From the NCBI GenBank assembly GCA_023374025.1, contig SIJG01000008.1:1046215-1110214 (forward strand): DNA of 64,000 bases, in the 5' to 3' direction. The DNA comes from Heterodera schachtii. Taxonomy: Eukaryota; Nematoda; Chromadorea; Rhabditida; Heteroderidae. The translations under genes and the position numbers were made by a program. Under the pieces are notes generated by a model. It had not been told where the DNA came from, made no database searches, and was given only the letters and a program-made list of their open reading frames with translations. Below are positions 1-10,900 of the stretch, piece by piece (position 1 is the stretch's first letter; the number at the start of each line of letters is the position of its first letter).

Positions 1-101
1 GTTAATTGATTATTTGAATGTTAATTATTTTACAGTAATGTCAGAAATAAAATAAATTAGTCAAATTCAAGAAAGTGCTTTACAATAATAAATTATTCAT
101 A

Positions 102-1118
102 ATGAAAAGGCCTTCTTCGGTTGTCGCTTTTGGTGGCCATTTATTTGTCGGCTTTATTCTGTTGTCGCTTTTCATTGGCACTTTGGGCACTGAGAAAAAA
201 GAGGTGAAAATTAAAATGTAATTAATAAAAACTCGAAATAATCGAATACAAAACAAAAAACAAAAATGAAATTGCGAAGCAAAATCGTGAAAAAATATTC
301 CATTTTCTGATTATATTTCATTTTTTAATTTACTCTCTAAATTCACTTTTAATAGTAAATTTTCTTTGCCCAATTCAGACGAAACCTGCCGCTGCCGCTG
401 CTCATTCTCACGCCGATGTAAGAAAAGCATTAATTATTTTAATTACACAATTCCATTTGCATTTTCAGGCCAAACATCCGCCGCCAGTCGCCGCCCACGC
501 GGCCGCTGGCGCCGGCCACGCCTCCGTCGATGTAATAAAATAAAGCATAAATATCAGGGGACATTATGTATTGTTTGTTCAGCCGAAACACGCTTCTCCT
601 TCTCCCGCTGGGGCTGCTGCTGCTGCTTCCCACGCGCATCCGCCCAATGGCGGCGCCGCCCACGCGGCCGAAGTGAGTCGAAATTTTAGAGAAATTAGGA
701 CAAATAAATTTGAAAAATCAAAAGGCAATCAATTTAATCAGCTCATTAGTTTGTTGATTTTTGTGCTTTTTCAGCCAAAACATGCTGCTGCTCCCGCTAT
801 CAAAATAACTGATGTAAGTTGGGAAAAAGCACTTCCCAATTTTAATTAATTTTAAATTATTTAATTAATATATTAAATTATTTTAATTAATACTTAAATT
901 ATATTTCTGATTCACAGGAGGCCAACAATGTTTACTCGGTGTGTGTGGAGAGAGACGTTCTGCCGGCGCCGGAAAATGCGTCAAAGGACAAATTGAAGGC
1001 AATCGCTGCGAAATGCGACGAATGCGGGGCGGCAAAATGCAAAGCCAAATGCGGGGGCAAAGAAGTGAACGACGCGTGCCGAACATGCATTATGCAAAAC
1101 TGTCCACCGGCAAAATAA
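102..1118 (+). CDS. Secreted protein built from repeated KHA-type exons with a Cys-rich C-terminus
   Basis: Model: exons 102-203, 379-417, 469-531, 583-672, 775-813 and 918-1118 (177 residues). All introns are phase 0 with GT donors and CAG acceptors. Exon 1 encodes a signal peptide (basic MKR start, hydrophobic FVGFILLSLFIGTLG). Exons 2-5 are small, rich in Ala, His and Pro, and have a common plan: three start with PKH or AKH after the splice, one with TKP, and most end in an acidic residue. Exon 6 encodes a Lys-rich domain with nine Cys, including CDECGAAKC and CRTCIMQNC. I recognise no family. Signal peptide, repeat modules and a Cys-rich tail suggest a secreted protein, possibly an effector; that is inference. 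Because the modules are symmetric, skipping or duplicating exons would keep the frame. Confidence 0.75.
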
Positions 1119-1426
1119 AAAAGTGCAAAAATGGGGAGGGAAAGAAAGGCAAAGAACGGCACGGAAAGAGGACAAAATATGGCACGACGAGAAGGAATGA
1201 ATGAATGCACATAAATGAACAACATTTCACCCACTTTTAGTGATTTGAATTGGCCAACAGATCACCACTTCCAACTAATCTTTCTGATCATTCTGACCAA
1301 AAAAACAATAGGTCCATAAATAAATTATACAGAAAAGTCATTACGCCGCTATTTTGGGTAGAAAATTGTCCATGCAAAAGTTGGCACACTTTCTGATCGG
1401 ATAGTGAATTAATTCAGGAGATTAAA

Positions 1427-2137
1427 ATGGGAATGTTCAAAATCACATTTTGTGTGTTTGAGATTTGCCTGTAAGATGCTTAACCGTCTCCCAATTGGAG
1501 GGCATATTTATTTTTACGAATAAAAAGAAATTAAAATCAAAAAATACAAAATTCAAAAAAAATAATTCTTTTAGGTACAAAATAATATATGAGTGGTTGG
1601 GTTGGATATGTACGATTTCAGAGGTATTAAATTATATGAAGTATAATAAAATAAAAAAAGAAAATAAATGAGAGAATAATATGGAAAAGGGATGATCGGA
1701 TGACGGCTATCCTTTGAAGTTTTTATCTTAATATAAAAAATTATTTTGCCTTTAAATTGCCTCCATAATTTGGGGTTTCTTCGTTGTTTAATTTCCCAAA
1801 TTATTTTTTTATTTAATTTTGTAAAAAGGATAAAAAAAGAACGGAACCATAGAAAATGCGTAATTTTGGATTAATTAAATTATTTTCATAAGTTCGCAAA
1901 GTTTTTGGACCTTTGCCCGCCTTTCGGTGGGTAGGGAAAAATTTTAAAAAAATTCTCAGATAAAAATCGGCATTAAAAATTCCATGCTGGAAACAAACGA
2001 AAAGAAGAATGCTTTTTTCATTCGGCTTTTGTGAGTTCGCTCCCTGCATAAAAAATGGGCCAATGCTTTTTCTTTGTTCCCATTAAAACCGTCGAACATT
2101 CTCCAGCGGAACGAGGACGAGAAGCGAATTCGTGTAA
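1427..2137 (+). CDS. Possible small secreted basic peptide (59 residues)
   Basis: Model: exons 1427-1470, 1893-1926, 1960-2030 and 2107-2137. Phases agree at every junction, with donors gtaaga, gtgggt and gtgagt and acceptors aag, cag and cag. The N-terminus (MGMFKITFCVFEIC) looks like a signal peptide. The rest is basic with no recognisable domain and ends in RTRSEFV. It lies downstream of the KHA-exon gene on the same strand. The consistent splice sites support it; the small size and lack of homology weaken it. Confidence 0.45.
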
Positions 2138-2202
2138 ATTCCATATTCAATCAAAAATTTTGTACTTATTATCAAAAAAAAAATAATCAAGCAGTTAATG
2201 AG

Positions 2203-2567
2203 GAGGGCTGGGAATTTAAGTCAAATGAACTTTTTTGCTGACTCTAAATGGCCTTAAAATGACTTAAAAAGTGTTCTGTTGTTTGAAGCTTTTGACATGC
2301 ATTTTTATTTGACTATTTTTTTTTGTTTTTTGGAATTTTTATGACTTTTTAAATATTCCAAAATTTTAGACAAAAAAGTTGACTTTAAAATCTTTCCCAA
2401 TTTTATGTCTCATTTTACAATACATTTTAATATGAAAAATTTGGAAATAAGACTTTTTGCAATTGTAATCAAAATTAATCATTTTTTAAAAAATGTTATT
2501 CTATAAATGTTAAAAATGAGATTTTTTATTTTTGCCTAATTTTTCGTGACTTAAATTCCCAGCCCTA
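2203..2567. mobile_element. Non-autonomous hAT-like MITE with 8-bp target duplication
   Basis: The 365-bp element is flanked by TTAATGAG at 2195-2202 and 2568-2575. Its ends are inverted repeats of the form (T/G)AGGGCTGGGAATTTAAGTCA. An 8-bp duplication with AGGG...CCCT ends is typical of the hAT superfamily. The interior is AT-rich and has no coding potential. A related end (gacttgaattcccatccctg) is seen near 61335-61355. Confidence 0.85.
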
Positions 2568-2957
2568 TTAATGAGTTGCACTTCGGGTTCTCCAATTTTA
2601 CCTTTCCTCAATTGAAAATCGGCCGATGCCCTCCCCCCCCCTCTTTTGGCGCGTGCCGTCCCCCTCCTCCCCCCCCCCGTCAAACCCTTCCCAATTCATT
2701 CCCTCCCGACAAAGTTGGCACAAATTTGATTTCGATTTGCTTCCCATTTTGCTTGTCTTATAAGTGAGTTTCAAGTCCTTCCCCCTTTTTCTATAAATTC
2801 TGAAAAAATTCTCTGCTGCCATTGGCAATTGCCATGGCATATTCCGAGAAGCACAAACCGAAAATTAAATCATTTAAATTAATTGTGATAAATGGAATAT
2901 TATAATTTGAATGTAATTTTCATTTTAGTCCTCTATTTTTGCAAGGAAACAAAAATT

Positions 2958-3080
2958 ATGCACATAAATTCACGGAGTTTGAACAATAATTTTCTTTTTC
3001 TATCTTTGTTCATTGTTGCCGGAATGATTGGAATTTTGCAAACAAAAACCATAGCATTTAGGACTAACAGCTGCAATTAA
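2958..3080 (+). CDS. Short hydrophobic ORF, possibly a 40-residue secreted peptide
   Basis: ATG at 2958 opens 40 codons with a strongly hydrophobic stretch (NNFLFLSLFIVAGMIGIL) that could be a signal peptide or membrane segment. The stop at 3078 is followed at once by AATAAA-like sequence. No splice sites or homology support it, so chance is possible. Confidence 0.25.
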   Translation: MHINSRSLNNNFLFLSLFIVAGMIGILQTKTIAFRTNSCN

Positions 3081-3195
3081 AATAAAACTTTCTGTTTTCA
3101 AAATTTAGAATTTGACGCCGTAACCTAAAAATCTTGGCCTGTTTATACATAATTATTTCTTCAATCATTCAACAATTTTCTTCACTCTTTGATCT

Positions 3196-3530
3196 CCCGT
3201 CATGCGCAATTCGTCCACTTCGCCGTCCTTTGGCAGCTCCTCGGCCTCCGCTAATCCGGCGGTGGCATCGGTTGTGCCGAACACTGCGCCGCCTTATGCC
3301 ACCGCTTCTTCCGCTTCTGTTCATCCGCCGTGCATCCGTAACAGCGGCAAATGTCCCCTCGGCGGGGCGCCTCCGTCGCATCGTCCGCTTCACTCCTCCG
3401 CAACGCTGCGCTCCAACGCGTCGACCGTTTTTTATTACAGCGGCGGCCAACGGCGACGCTCGCGGCCGTTCACTTACGGTTTTGGGGTGCGCGGAGGACG
3501 GAAGAACAAAGAGTTGCAGACGTAGGAAAT
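3196..3530. other. GC-rich coding-like island, strand unresolved
   Basis: This stretch is much more GC-rich than its surroundings and is open in several frames. On the plus strand 3202-3525 would encode a Ser/Ala-rich protein. On the minus strand one frame ends in a natural-looking acidic tail (KDGEVDELRMTGDQRVKKIVE, stop near 3176), and another contains CRCYGC and a KRKKR stretch. A gtaagt donor lies on the minus strand near 3475. The composition suggests exons, but I cannot settle strand or frame. Confidence 0.3.
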
Positions 3531-3927
3531 TCACTTTTAATGGCTCTTTTTGGACCTTTTCGTCCTTTCCCCCCGGCACTTCAAAAGAAAAAAAAAAAGC
3601 AAAATTCAGGGACCAATTTTGAAGACAAAAAACCGAAGAAAAGAACTGGCAAAATTTAATGTCATTCAATTTAACAATGGCATTTTAATATAATGAGTTT
3701 TTTTTTGAGAAATGTAATTTTATTGCCGCAATTAAATGGGAAAATTGGAAATGGTAAAAGGAAGGAATTGACGAAAAAGACGGAAGGACAGCCATTTTAA
3801 TGGGGGGGGGGGAATTGGGAAATTGAAACTTTGCAAATCGATGGCCCATCCAACCCATGCCCACCCCAACTTTTCATTTTGCTGGCCAAATTGGCCAACC
3901 CTCTGCAATTTTGTTTGTCCTCTGAAA

Positions 3928-4283
3928 ATGGCATCCCGTGACTCAATGTAAAGAAATATTTACTAAATCTTTGAAAAATTTCAGCAAATCTTTTATTGTT
4001 TTTGTTCAGTTGGATTCGCTGTCTGACTGTAATTGCCTACTTTTGCGTTGTGTCTTTGCCCGGCCTTCTGTTCTCCTACTTTTACACTCGCGTGTGGGAC
4101 CCCTCTTATTTAAACGCGGTTAATTTTTGAATTTTCAAATTTGTTTATTTATTTTTTAAAATTATTCAGCTCGTTGGCCATCCGTTCAATTCCTCAGAAT
4201 TGGCAACACTTTCGGATGGTCCAACGACGACCATAAAAGGCATGGCAAAACTGCTTGAAGAAATTGCTCACAATCAGCAATGA
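3928..4283 (+). CDS. InaF-motif small membrane protein
   Basis: Exons 3928-3947, 4010-4118 and 4170-4283 join to 80 residues. Residues about 8-33 match the InaF motif pattern of animal INAFM proteins: a W-R-x-x-T-V start, a single hydrophobic helix (TVIAYFCVVSLPGLLFSYFY) and a terminal W-D-P. The Drosophila founder INAF-B is needed for TRP channel function, so a membrane or channel-partner role is possible. The tail is short and polar. The start is fixed by the 20-base first exon, whose phase completes the Ile codon before the motif. The second donor (gttaat) is weaker than usual. Confidence 0.65.
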
Positions 4284-4734
4284 ATTGATGATTGTCTGAT
4301 GATAGCAAGGAGAAGAAGCCAAAATTTGCATTCTTTGGCATTTTAATTTAAATTTAAAATATTATTTTTTTTGATTGTATTTTTTACATTTATTGTTTTT
4401 TAAAATAGCTTTTGTTTCGAAGAAATGCACGAAAAACACCTTTTTATTTCAAAAAATCTTCGTTTAAATGTCACTATTCGTCACTAGAAATAACTATTTT
4501 GGACTTCACTAAAATAGTAACTCACTTTCTGAGCGGTTCGTCATTATTTTCAAATTCCGTTCGGAATTCTAAAAGCTCAATTAATTTTAATTCCCAAATC
4601 ATTGTAAAAAGGTTCAATTTAATAAAATTCAATGTAGAAAAAAGTGCTTTTTTGCAATTAGTAAACCCAATTAAAAAATTATCTGTCTGATATTATTAAT
4701 ATTATTAATTTCACTTTTCCCTTCATTCCATCGA

Positions 4735-5082
4735 TCACCATTTTATTCGTTTTGTTCCTTTTCTGTTCATCCCCATAATCCATTCAAGCTAAAAATAAAA
4801 ATAATTTTAAATTTAAACTATTAAATTCCTTTACATTTTCTTGAAGTATGAGGGGGATGAGTTCTTGGCTTTGGGTGGATCTGTTCCGGCTAAAGACGTT
4901 GTTGCCGTTGGAATGGTCAGCGTAACAGCAGCGGCCGATTGTGGCGATGACGGGGAGGGGGAGGAGGAAGAGAAGGAGGGATTTGTGGATTTTGGAGTTA
5001 TCAGAGACGGCGAAGAATTGGCCTAAATATGGCTAAAATTTCATAAAACGACTTCCTTTAATTTACACTGCACATGGATCAT
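4735..5082 (-). CDS. Possible small single-pass membrane protein (85 residues)
   Basis: Minus-strand exons 5067-5082, 4835-5022 and 4735-4788 join in phase. A single hydrophobic segment (SLLLFLLPLPVIATIG) lies near residues 20-35. It is followed by a Cys pair, a polar Ser/Asn/Gln-rich stretch and a basic tail ending KRIKW. The Glu-rich plus-strand frame over the same bases (4841-5026) looks like its mirror image. No family recognised. Confidence 0.4.
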
Positions 5083-5192
5083 AAAATTGCTCGAAAATCG
5101 CATTTCGAGAGTCTCGACAAAGACCCCAAAACCTCCGAGAAAGTCTCGACTTTTCTGGCGAGACCGAAGCCTTCGGGCGGTGCCCACCCGCC

Positions 5193-5489
5193 CTAATGAC
5201 TGACTCTTCCAACAACGGTCGGTTGTTGCTCCAAAGTTGAGCCACCCACCCCTGTTGCTGCTGCTGAAGGTCCCATTTGTGGTGCTGCAACATTTTGCAC
5301 AGATTGTCCCGTCTTTCGTTGCGCCGCATCGGCCGAAAAGCCGCCGAATTGAAATGGCATTTGATTAGCCGAGGAGGAGGAGGGCATCATCCACGCCTGT
5401 TGCTCCCACGTGGTTGTTGGCTGTCCGTGGAAGCAAAGCATTACCTCCATTGCGCCGTGCGCCAATGGCACCGAAAGTTGCACCGGCGA
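5193..5489 (-). CDS. Candidate coding exon, Gln/Ala/Ser-rich, incomplete
   Basis: This minus-strand stretch is GC-rich and open for about 95 codons, ending at a stop at 5193-5195. The product would be rich in Gln, Ala, Ser, Met and Pro. An in-frame stop lies upstream at about 5500, so an acceptor (cttgag) or a different frame is needed. A second frame with ATG at 5565 is also open to 5365 (a Cys-rich start followed by SFAGATFGAIG). I cannot decide the frame, and no family is recognised. Confidence 0.3.
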   Translation of the reverse strand, partial: SPVQLSVPLAHGAMEVMLCFHGQPTTTWEQQAWMMPSSSSANQMPFQFGGFSADAAQRKTGQSVQNVAAPQMGPSAAATGVGGSTLEQQPTVVGRVSH

Positions 5490-5725
5490 ACGACCACCTC
5501 AAGAATGAGTGAATAGAGTGGCATTTCAAAAAGATGCAACAACAATTTGATTGTAATATTTTCATTTTAAATATAATTCAAATTTTTTATTGGTTTTTTA
5601 CGCCTTTACGAACTAAAAAAACAACAATAAACTTTAGCATTGACTTCGAATTTCAAAATTTGCATTTTTGTCTAATTTCGTCTATTTTCTCCGTTTTGTA
5701 TTTTTTTTATCCGTTTTTATTTTGG

Positions 5726-6112
5726 TCATACAAAATTATTTATTTTTGAAAAAATACCATTTTTAGCGAACAAATGTGGACAAATTTCCCTGAAAAGTTC
5801 AGTGTTTTGCTCTTCGTTGACCGGCGATTTGCACAGCACGCCGTTTAACTTTAAATGGTCGAAAATGAAATTGAAAAGTCATAAATACAAAATTACGTCT
5901 GATGTGGCAAATAATAATTAAGTTATTTAATTGACTCTTACATTTGCACAGAATTGGTTGGCCATTTCTCTGAAGTACAAATTCATAAATGGCCGATGGC
6001 ACGCACTTTGGACGGATGTCCAACTGCTGAAGCACATTTGGCCACCATTTGTGGTGACAAAAAGTGAGAAAAGAACAATCGGCGCAGCGAACAACAGAAG
6101 AAAGCATTGCAT
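5726..6112 (-). CDS. Small secreted Cys-containing protein (97 residues)
   Basis: Exons 5942-6112 and 5726-5848 join in phase 0 through a gtaaga donor and a ttaaag acceptor. The N-terminus is a clear signal peptide (MQCFLLLFAAPIVLFSLFVTTNG). The mature part has five Cys (contexts QMCF, SACH, FCAN, LCKS, EICP), allowing disulphides. It has no known domain. AATAAA-like sequence on the minus strand lies just past the stop. It is plausibly a secreted protein of unknown role. Confidence 0.6.
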
Positions 6113-6743
6113 TTTGCTATTTAATTCATTTTAAAGAAATAAATAAAAAAAGAAATGGAAAATGTTAATTTATTTTATTAAAGCATTTTAATAATATGGA
6201 AAATTTAAGGAATAATTGTGGCAGCCATAATATGTATTGGCCCCGTTCACATAAATGCATTAAATCCAACAAATCCGTTCTAATTGCATTTCGATTTTTA
6301 TTACAAAATGTGTTTGGCCCATTAAATTTTTAAGAAATTTTATTTATTTGTTTATTTTTCTTCAAACAAATGTGACACTGTGTTATTTGGTGGACAATAA
6401 ATGATTTGGTGCCCAATATTTAGTTTTAATTGGTGGACAATTAAATTAATTTTATTTATATAAGCATTAACTTTTTTAATTAAAAATGAGAGATTTTGCA
6501 ATCTTTATAATGGCTTCTGAACAGTCAGCAGAGGACGGACACCTCGTTTTACGGACGGCCGAAAGAATTTTTAAATTCCTGAAAATTTTTAACTTTAATA
6601 TTAAATTTTTATTCCTTTTAAAAATTTCTCGAAAATTATATAAACATAATTTGTCTACTATTGGGTTTTTACCTATTTAAATTTGAATTAAAATGCAAAT
6701 GCCTAAAATTTTTGCGCACTTCGATTGAAATAAGTCACGAAAA
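6113..6743. other. Intergenic AT-rich DNA, no supported gene
   Basis: The sequence is AT-rich with short homopolymers. One open stretch at 6486-6680 begins MRDFAIFIMASEQSAEDG and soon becomes low-complexity. I see no splice-supported gene here. Confidence 0.5.
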
Positions 6744-7007
6744 ATGCGTTTTGGGGAATGGCATTTTTGTGAGTGAAAAGACGAATAAAATTGTTCTAAT
6801 TTGAATTATATTAGCTTATTGGCTCTGCTTTTCAGTGCCAATCAGCAGCAGGTTACCCACTTACTTTTCCTCCCGTTTATACAGTACACACTACTGGTGC
6901 TCATCGGCACTACAATAATGATGCCGTGGTGGCATCGTCTTCGACTCATTGTCAGTAACAACAATTTGGCCAAGTTTTTTGAATCAACCTTTTTCAATTA
7001 CAGTTGA
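6744..7007 (+). CDS. Possible two-exon small gene, frame ambiguous
   Basis: Two ATGs (6744 and 6758) precede a gtgagt donor at about 6769. A CTTTTCAG acceptor at about 6829-6836 is followed by a segment open in three frames. One gives a hydrophobic protein ending at 7007 (TLLVLIGTTIMMPWW). One gives a polar protein ending ASSSTHCQ near 6961. A third ends near 6920. Splice sites suggest transcription, but I cannot choose the frame. Confidence 0.3.
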
Positions 7008-7448
7008 CATTTCTTTATTTTCTTCAATTTTATTTATTTTCAAACCCAAAATCGCATAAAAAATATTTTTGTTTCAAAATCTATTAAGAAAAGACTCAAA
7101 TTTCCAATTTGTTTTTTTTAATTGACACATTTTTCATTTTTTGCACTAAATTATTGCAAATTCATCAACAAAAACTATGACAACTGCAGCAGAAGAAACT
7201 GAAGTTGAAAAGATAAAAATACTTAAAATTCATTTTTATATTTTCAAGTTTTATTAATAAATTTTTTATAATTTTGCGATTTTTGGTGGTTGTATACATA
7301 CATATTTCAATTTGCCAGTTTGTTTTATTGATAAACAATTGATTTTCTTGCGCGTCATCAGCCAACCACCGCTTTTTTTTTATTGCTTTTGCAAATTTAA
7401 TGGGCTTTCATTAATAATAATATAAATATTATCTATAAGTGAACATAT
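7008..7448. other. Intergenic AT-rich DNA, no supported gene
   Basis: Long A/T runs fill this stretch. A minus-strand open frame at 7165-7365 is composed of AT-driven residues (Lys, Asn, Phe, Ile) and has no domain, so I do not call it. Confidence 0.5.
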
Positions 7449-7870
7449 TAATAGAGAACGCATTTTTAGTTTTTTGCCTTTTTTTCTGCGAAAGTTAATA
7501 GAGAAGCACTAAAAACACTTTTTCTGCACCATTTTCGAATTAGAAAGACTATTAGCACCTAAAAAACCTTTTTCCGGGTTTGATACTTAACCTTTTTCTC
7601 ACCTATTTGAAGTGAAAAATTTGAATGTAAAGCTAACATAAAATTGCTATAGCTTTCCAGAAATTAAAAAATCTTACTGGAGTTAGAAATAAAAATTAAT
7701 TTAGAAGCCATTCAGCATTTTTTTTAGAGGAAGATGCCATTTTTTGACAATCTTTTGTCATTTTTAGTTCACTTTTTAATGCCTATTTCGCACCTATTTT
7801 GGCACTTTTTAGCATCTATTTCGGTACCTATTTTGCAATTTTAGGAACCTGAAAATCCATTCTCTATTCT
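7449..7870. mobile_element. MITE-like element with AATAGAGAA ends
   Basis: Imperfect inverted ends (taatagagaacgcatttttag on the left; the reverse complement of the right end is gaatagagaatggattttcag) bound about 420 bp of AT-rich DNA. The interior carries repeats of 'cacctattttgg' type. The same 'cacctatttt...tttttagcacctaaaaat' sequence occurs near 53690-53760 and, diverged, near 31980-32090, so it is a dispersed family. The target duplication is unclear. Confidence 0.5.
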
Positions 7871-7955
7871 GTAATTTATTTCGCATAAATAATATTTTTT
7901 CAACTATGTTTTTTTTTGTTAATATTTATTTTAAAATTCAGAAAAAAACCTGCAA

Positions 7956-10900
7956 ATGAAATACAAATATATTTTATTTTCATTTATAATTTTTTCGTTA
8001 TTATTTTGCATCGCGCAGCGAAATGGTAAGTCAAAAAACAGCAGATAAAATTTCCATTCAGATACCGTACTTACAGAATTAGTACCCCACGGGGTTCTAT
8101 TTTTCAATTTCAACCCCCCCCCCCCCTCGAAAGGGGGGTTCTAATACAGAAGGGGGCTTTAATTCAGAGGGGGCTACTAATTCAGTAAGTACGGTAATTG
8201 GAGTAGGCGATGTTCCCCCATTCCTTTGGAAATATTCAAATTTTTTCTCTAAATACAAAATTTCATAATTTTTTGGCTTAAAATCTGTTAATAAATTTCA
8301 CCATAACCCTAAAATTCTCGTCGGTGATTTTCAAAACAAATTTCGATGAATGAGTTAAAATTATGTTTATTCTAAATTGCTCTGTTTAAATATTATAGGA
8401 CTGCTGGACATTTTTTAGAAAATTAAAATTTGTTTTTAGTGATGAAGCATAAAGGGCGGCCGTTGTCCGAGACAGAAAACTTTTTAATTTTCCTGATATT
8501 AAATTTTCATTTAACCCCGAGATCGAGACTGAAACATAAAAATCCGAGACTATAAAGAGTCGAGATTCGAAACCGATACTCTCGGACAAAATTACTAAAG
8601 GGACGGCGAAGGAAACGAATGCTTAATCGGTGTAAATTCACTGGCATTTCCTGAATTAATGTGCAATTCGAATAAAACCAAAAAATAAACATTTTTAGTT
8701 TTCAAAAATTGAAAATTTAAATTTTCATTTTTTGCACAGATTTCCGTGACGATGCAAAAATTGTTGAAGAATATAAAAAATACATTAGGTCAGAAGCTTT
8801 TATGGACCAGCAGGGAATTGACATGCTTATGCTCGGCACATTCATAAACGAAATTGAGCATCGCATTAAAATGATAAAGGACATCCGCAAATTGGAGCAT
8901 TTGAGCGGGTGGCATTTGGACACAAATGGCACAGAAAATGCCATTAAAAATTGGGAACAGATGGAAGAGCAAATTATGAAGATGAAAATGGAGAACAGAA
9001 GCAAATTCCTGAACTTTGAGCATCAATTATATCAAATTTTGCGCAATTTATTGCTTTTAGCGGACGGCGAAAGCCAAAGATTCGATGTGAAAAGCGAATT
9101 CGAAAAGCAAAATTTGAAAAAGCAAATGGTGCTCAAAAATCTCTTGAGGGCATACAATGAAGACGAAGAATTCAAAGAAAAGCCATTTAATATGGCAAAA
9201 TTGAAGGAAATACTTCAATTTAACATGGGGAAAATACTGTTTGAAAAGATGGTGGGAAGGTGGCAAAAAATGATGGCACAAATTGAAATTGGTAAATAAA
9301 AATAAAAATTAAATTAAAAATTAATATAAATAATAAATTTAGACAAAGATTTATTTGACAAGTCACAATTGCCAAGAAAAGATCAACTTTTTTTGTTGCC
9401 GACCTTTCCTTTACTTTCACAGCAACTTTTCACTGCGAAACGCGAGAATATTATAATGGAAAATGTTCAAATTGTTGGGAATTTTTAAATTTTTATAATA
9501 AATTTTTATTTTGTTTTTTAGTTTGAAAATTATTTTACGACTGTTTTATATGGAAATCAACAAAAGGAAGAAGCATTTATGAGGAAAATTGACGGCGCAA
9601 TAAAACAAATTGTGGAAATTGTCGACAAATGGGCAAGAAAATATAAATTAATAATGTTATTTATTTTTAATGCTCATTTGCTAATTGGGCTAATTAAGCC
9701 AATTAAGTCCAATAAACGTGCTCGGCTTCTCGTCTCGGGCTCACTGCTGCTCAATTCTCACACAATTGGCTCGGATGTGAATTTTGTGTGCTTAACGCCC
9801 GGCGAATGGCTCAAAGTCAAAGATTTTATGGGAACCGATAAAAATGTGCAATGTGTGCAGAACAAATGCACGGGCGAAGCGGCGAATGCCGCGGCACTTT
9901 TCTGTAAAATTTGCGAGGTGAAAAAACATAAAAAAATGAGAAATAATGAAAACCATTTAGAGTAAACACGCATCAGGGCTTGTTAAAATCGAATCGGAAA
10001 GCATAATGCTAATTCGTTTTGGCTTTGACGGCATCACCTTTGACATTTCACTGGTCACAGTGCCATCGATGGAAAATTTGCCGCTGGGAATCACTGACGA
10101 CGAATTAGACAAAATGTTGAGAAAATTTAATTGGTCAAATAGCAGTGACAAAAAGCAAATGATCCGCACTCTTTCGAGTGATTTTATTTTCTAAAAATTA
10201 TTTTAAAATTAGTTTCTTTTTTGAATAATTATTTATAATTAATTTAAAGGCTATCGCTCGACGCTGTACAACAAAAATTTGTTTAACGGAGCAATTACAA
10301 TTAAAACTGATCTTGGACAGATAGCTTATGATCAATCCAATTTCCGGAATTTGCTTAAAACATTGAAAATTTGGGCTACAAGTGACCATTTAAAACAAAT
10401 GAATTTGCCATTGTTTATTTTAATTTTAGACAATTTTATTTATTCCAATAAAATGGGCTTCTTGAACGGAATCACCTTGGCTCTTTTGGTGGCCAAAATT
10501 GTTCTCCTTTACCCATTTGCATCAACGGCATTTTTGCTTGAACAATTTTTCCTGTATTATTCCACAAGGTTTTTGTTTAAAACTGGCACTAAATAATTGT
10601 TTTATTTTTTATTTAGGAAAAAAATTAAAAAAAAAATTGATTTTTTTAAAATTTTTATTATTTTAATTTTTATTAAGACTTGGCCGTTTCCCCGTTCAAA
10701 TAAACAAACTCGACCAAACCGACGTGGATTGGATCTCGAGTGGCACCTTTTCTCTCCTCAATTTCAGGGAGTTCGAAATGCCAGTGCTAACGCCAACTGT
10801 GCCGGTACAGAATGCCGCGCGATTGGTCACCCATTCAAACGCAACGACAATTCGACGCGAAATGATTGGAGGTTTTTTTTTGTTTTTGTTTTATTCATTA

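Noticed and set aside
3134..3669. Overlapping 160-codon frames on both strands as genes
   Set aside because: They overlap each other in the GC-rich island, lack splice support and have biased composition; kept only as an unresolved island.
5277..5516. Plus-strand Arg/His-rich frame
   Set aside because: It mirrors a more protein-like minus-strand frame and has no splice sites.
8105..8165. C-run/G-run hairpin as a regulatory structure
   Set aside because: It is the core of the TA-flanked MITE in intron 1.
9640..9710. Extra intron inside PAP-like exon 4 (gttatt...attaag, 43 bases)
   Set aside because: Removing it would shift the frame out of the conserved GS...D-V-N region, so read-through is favoured.
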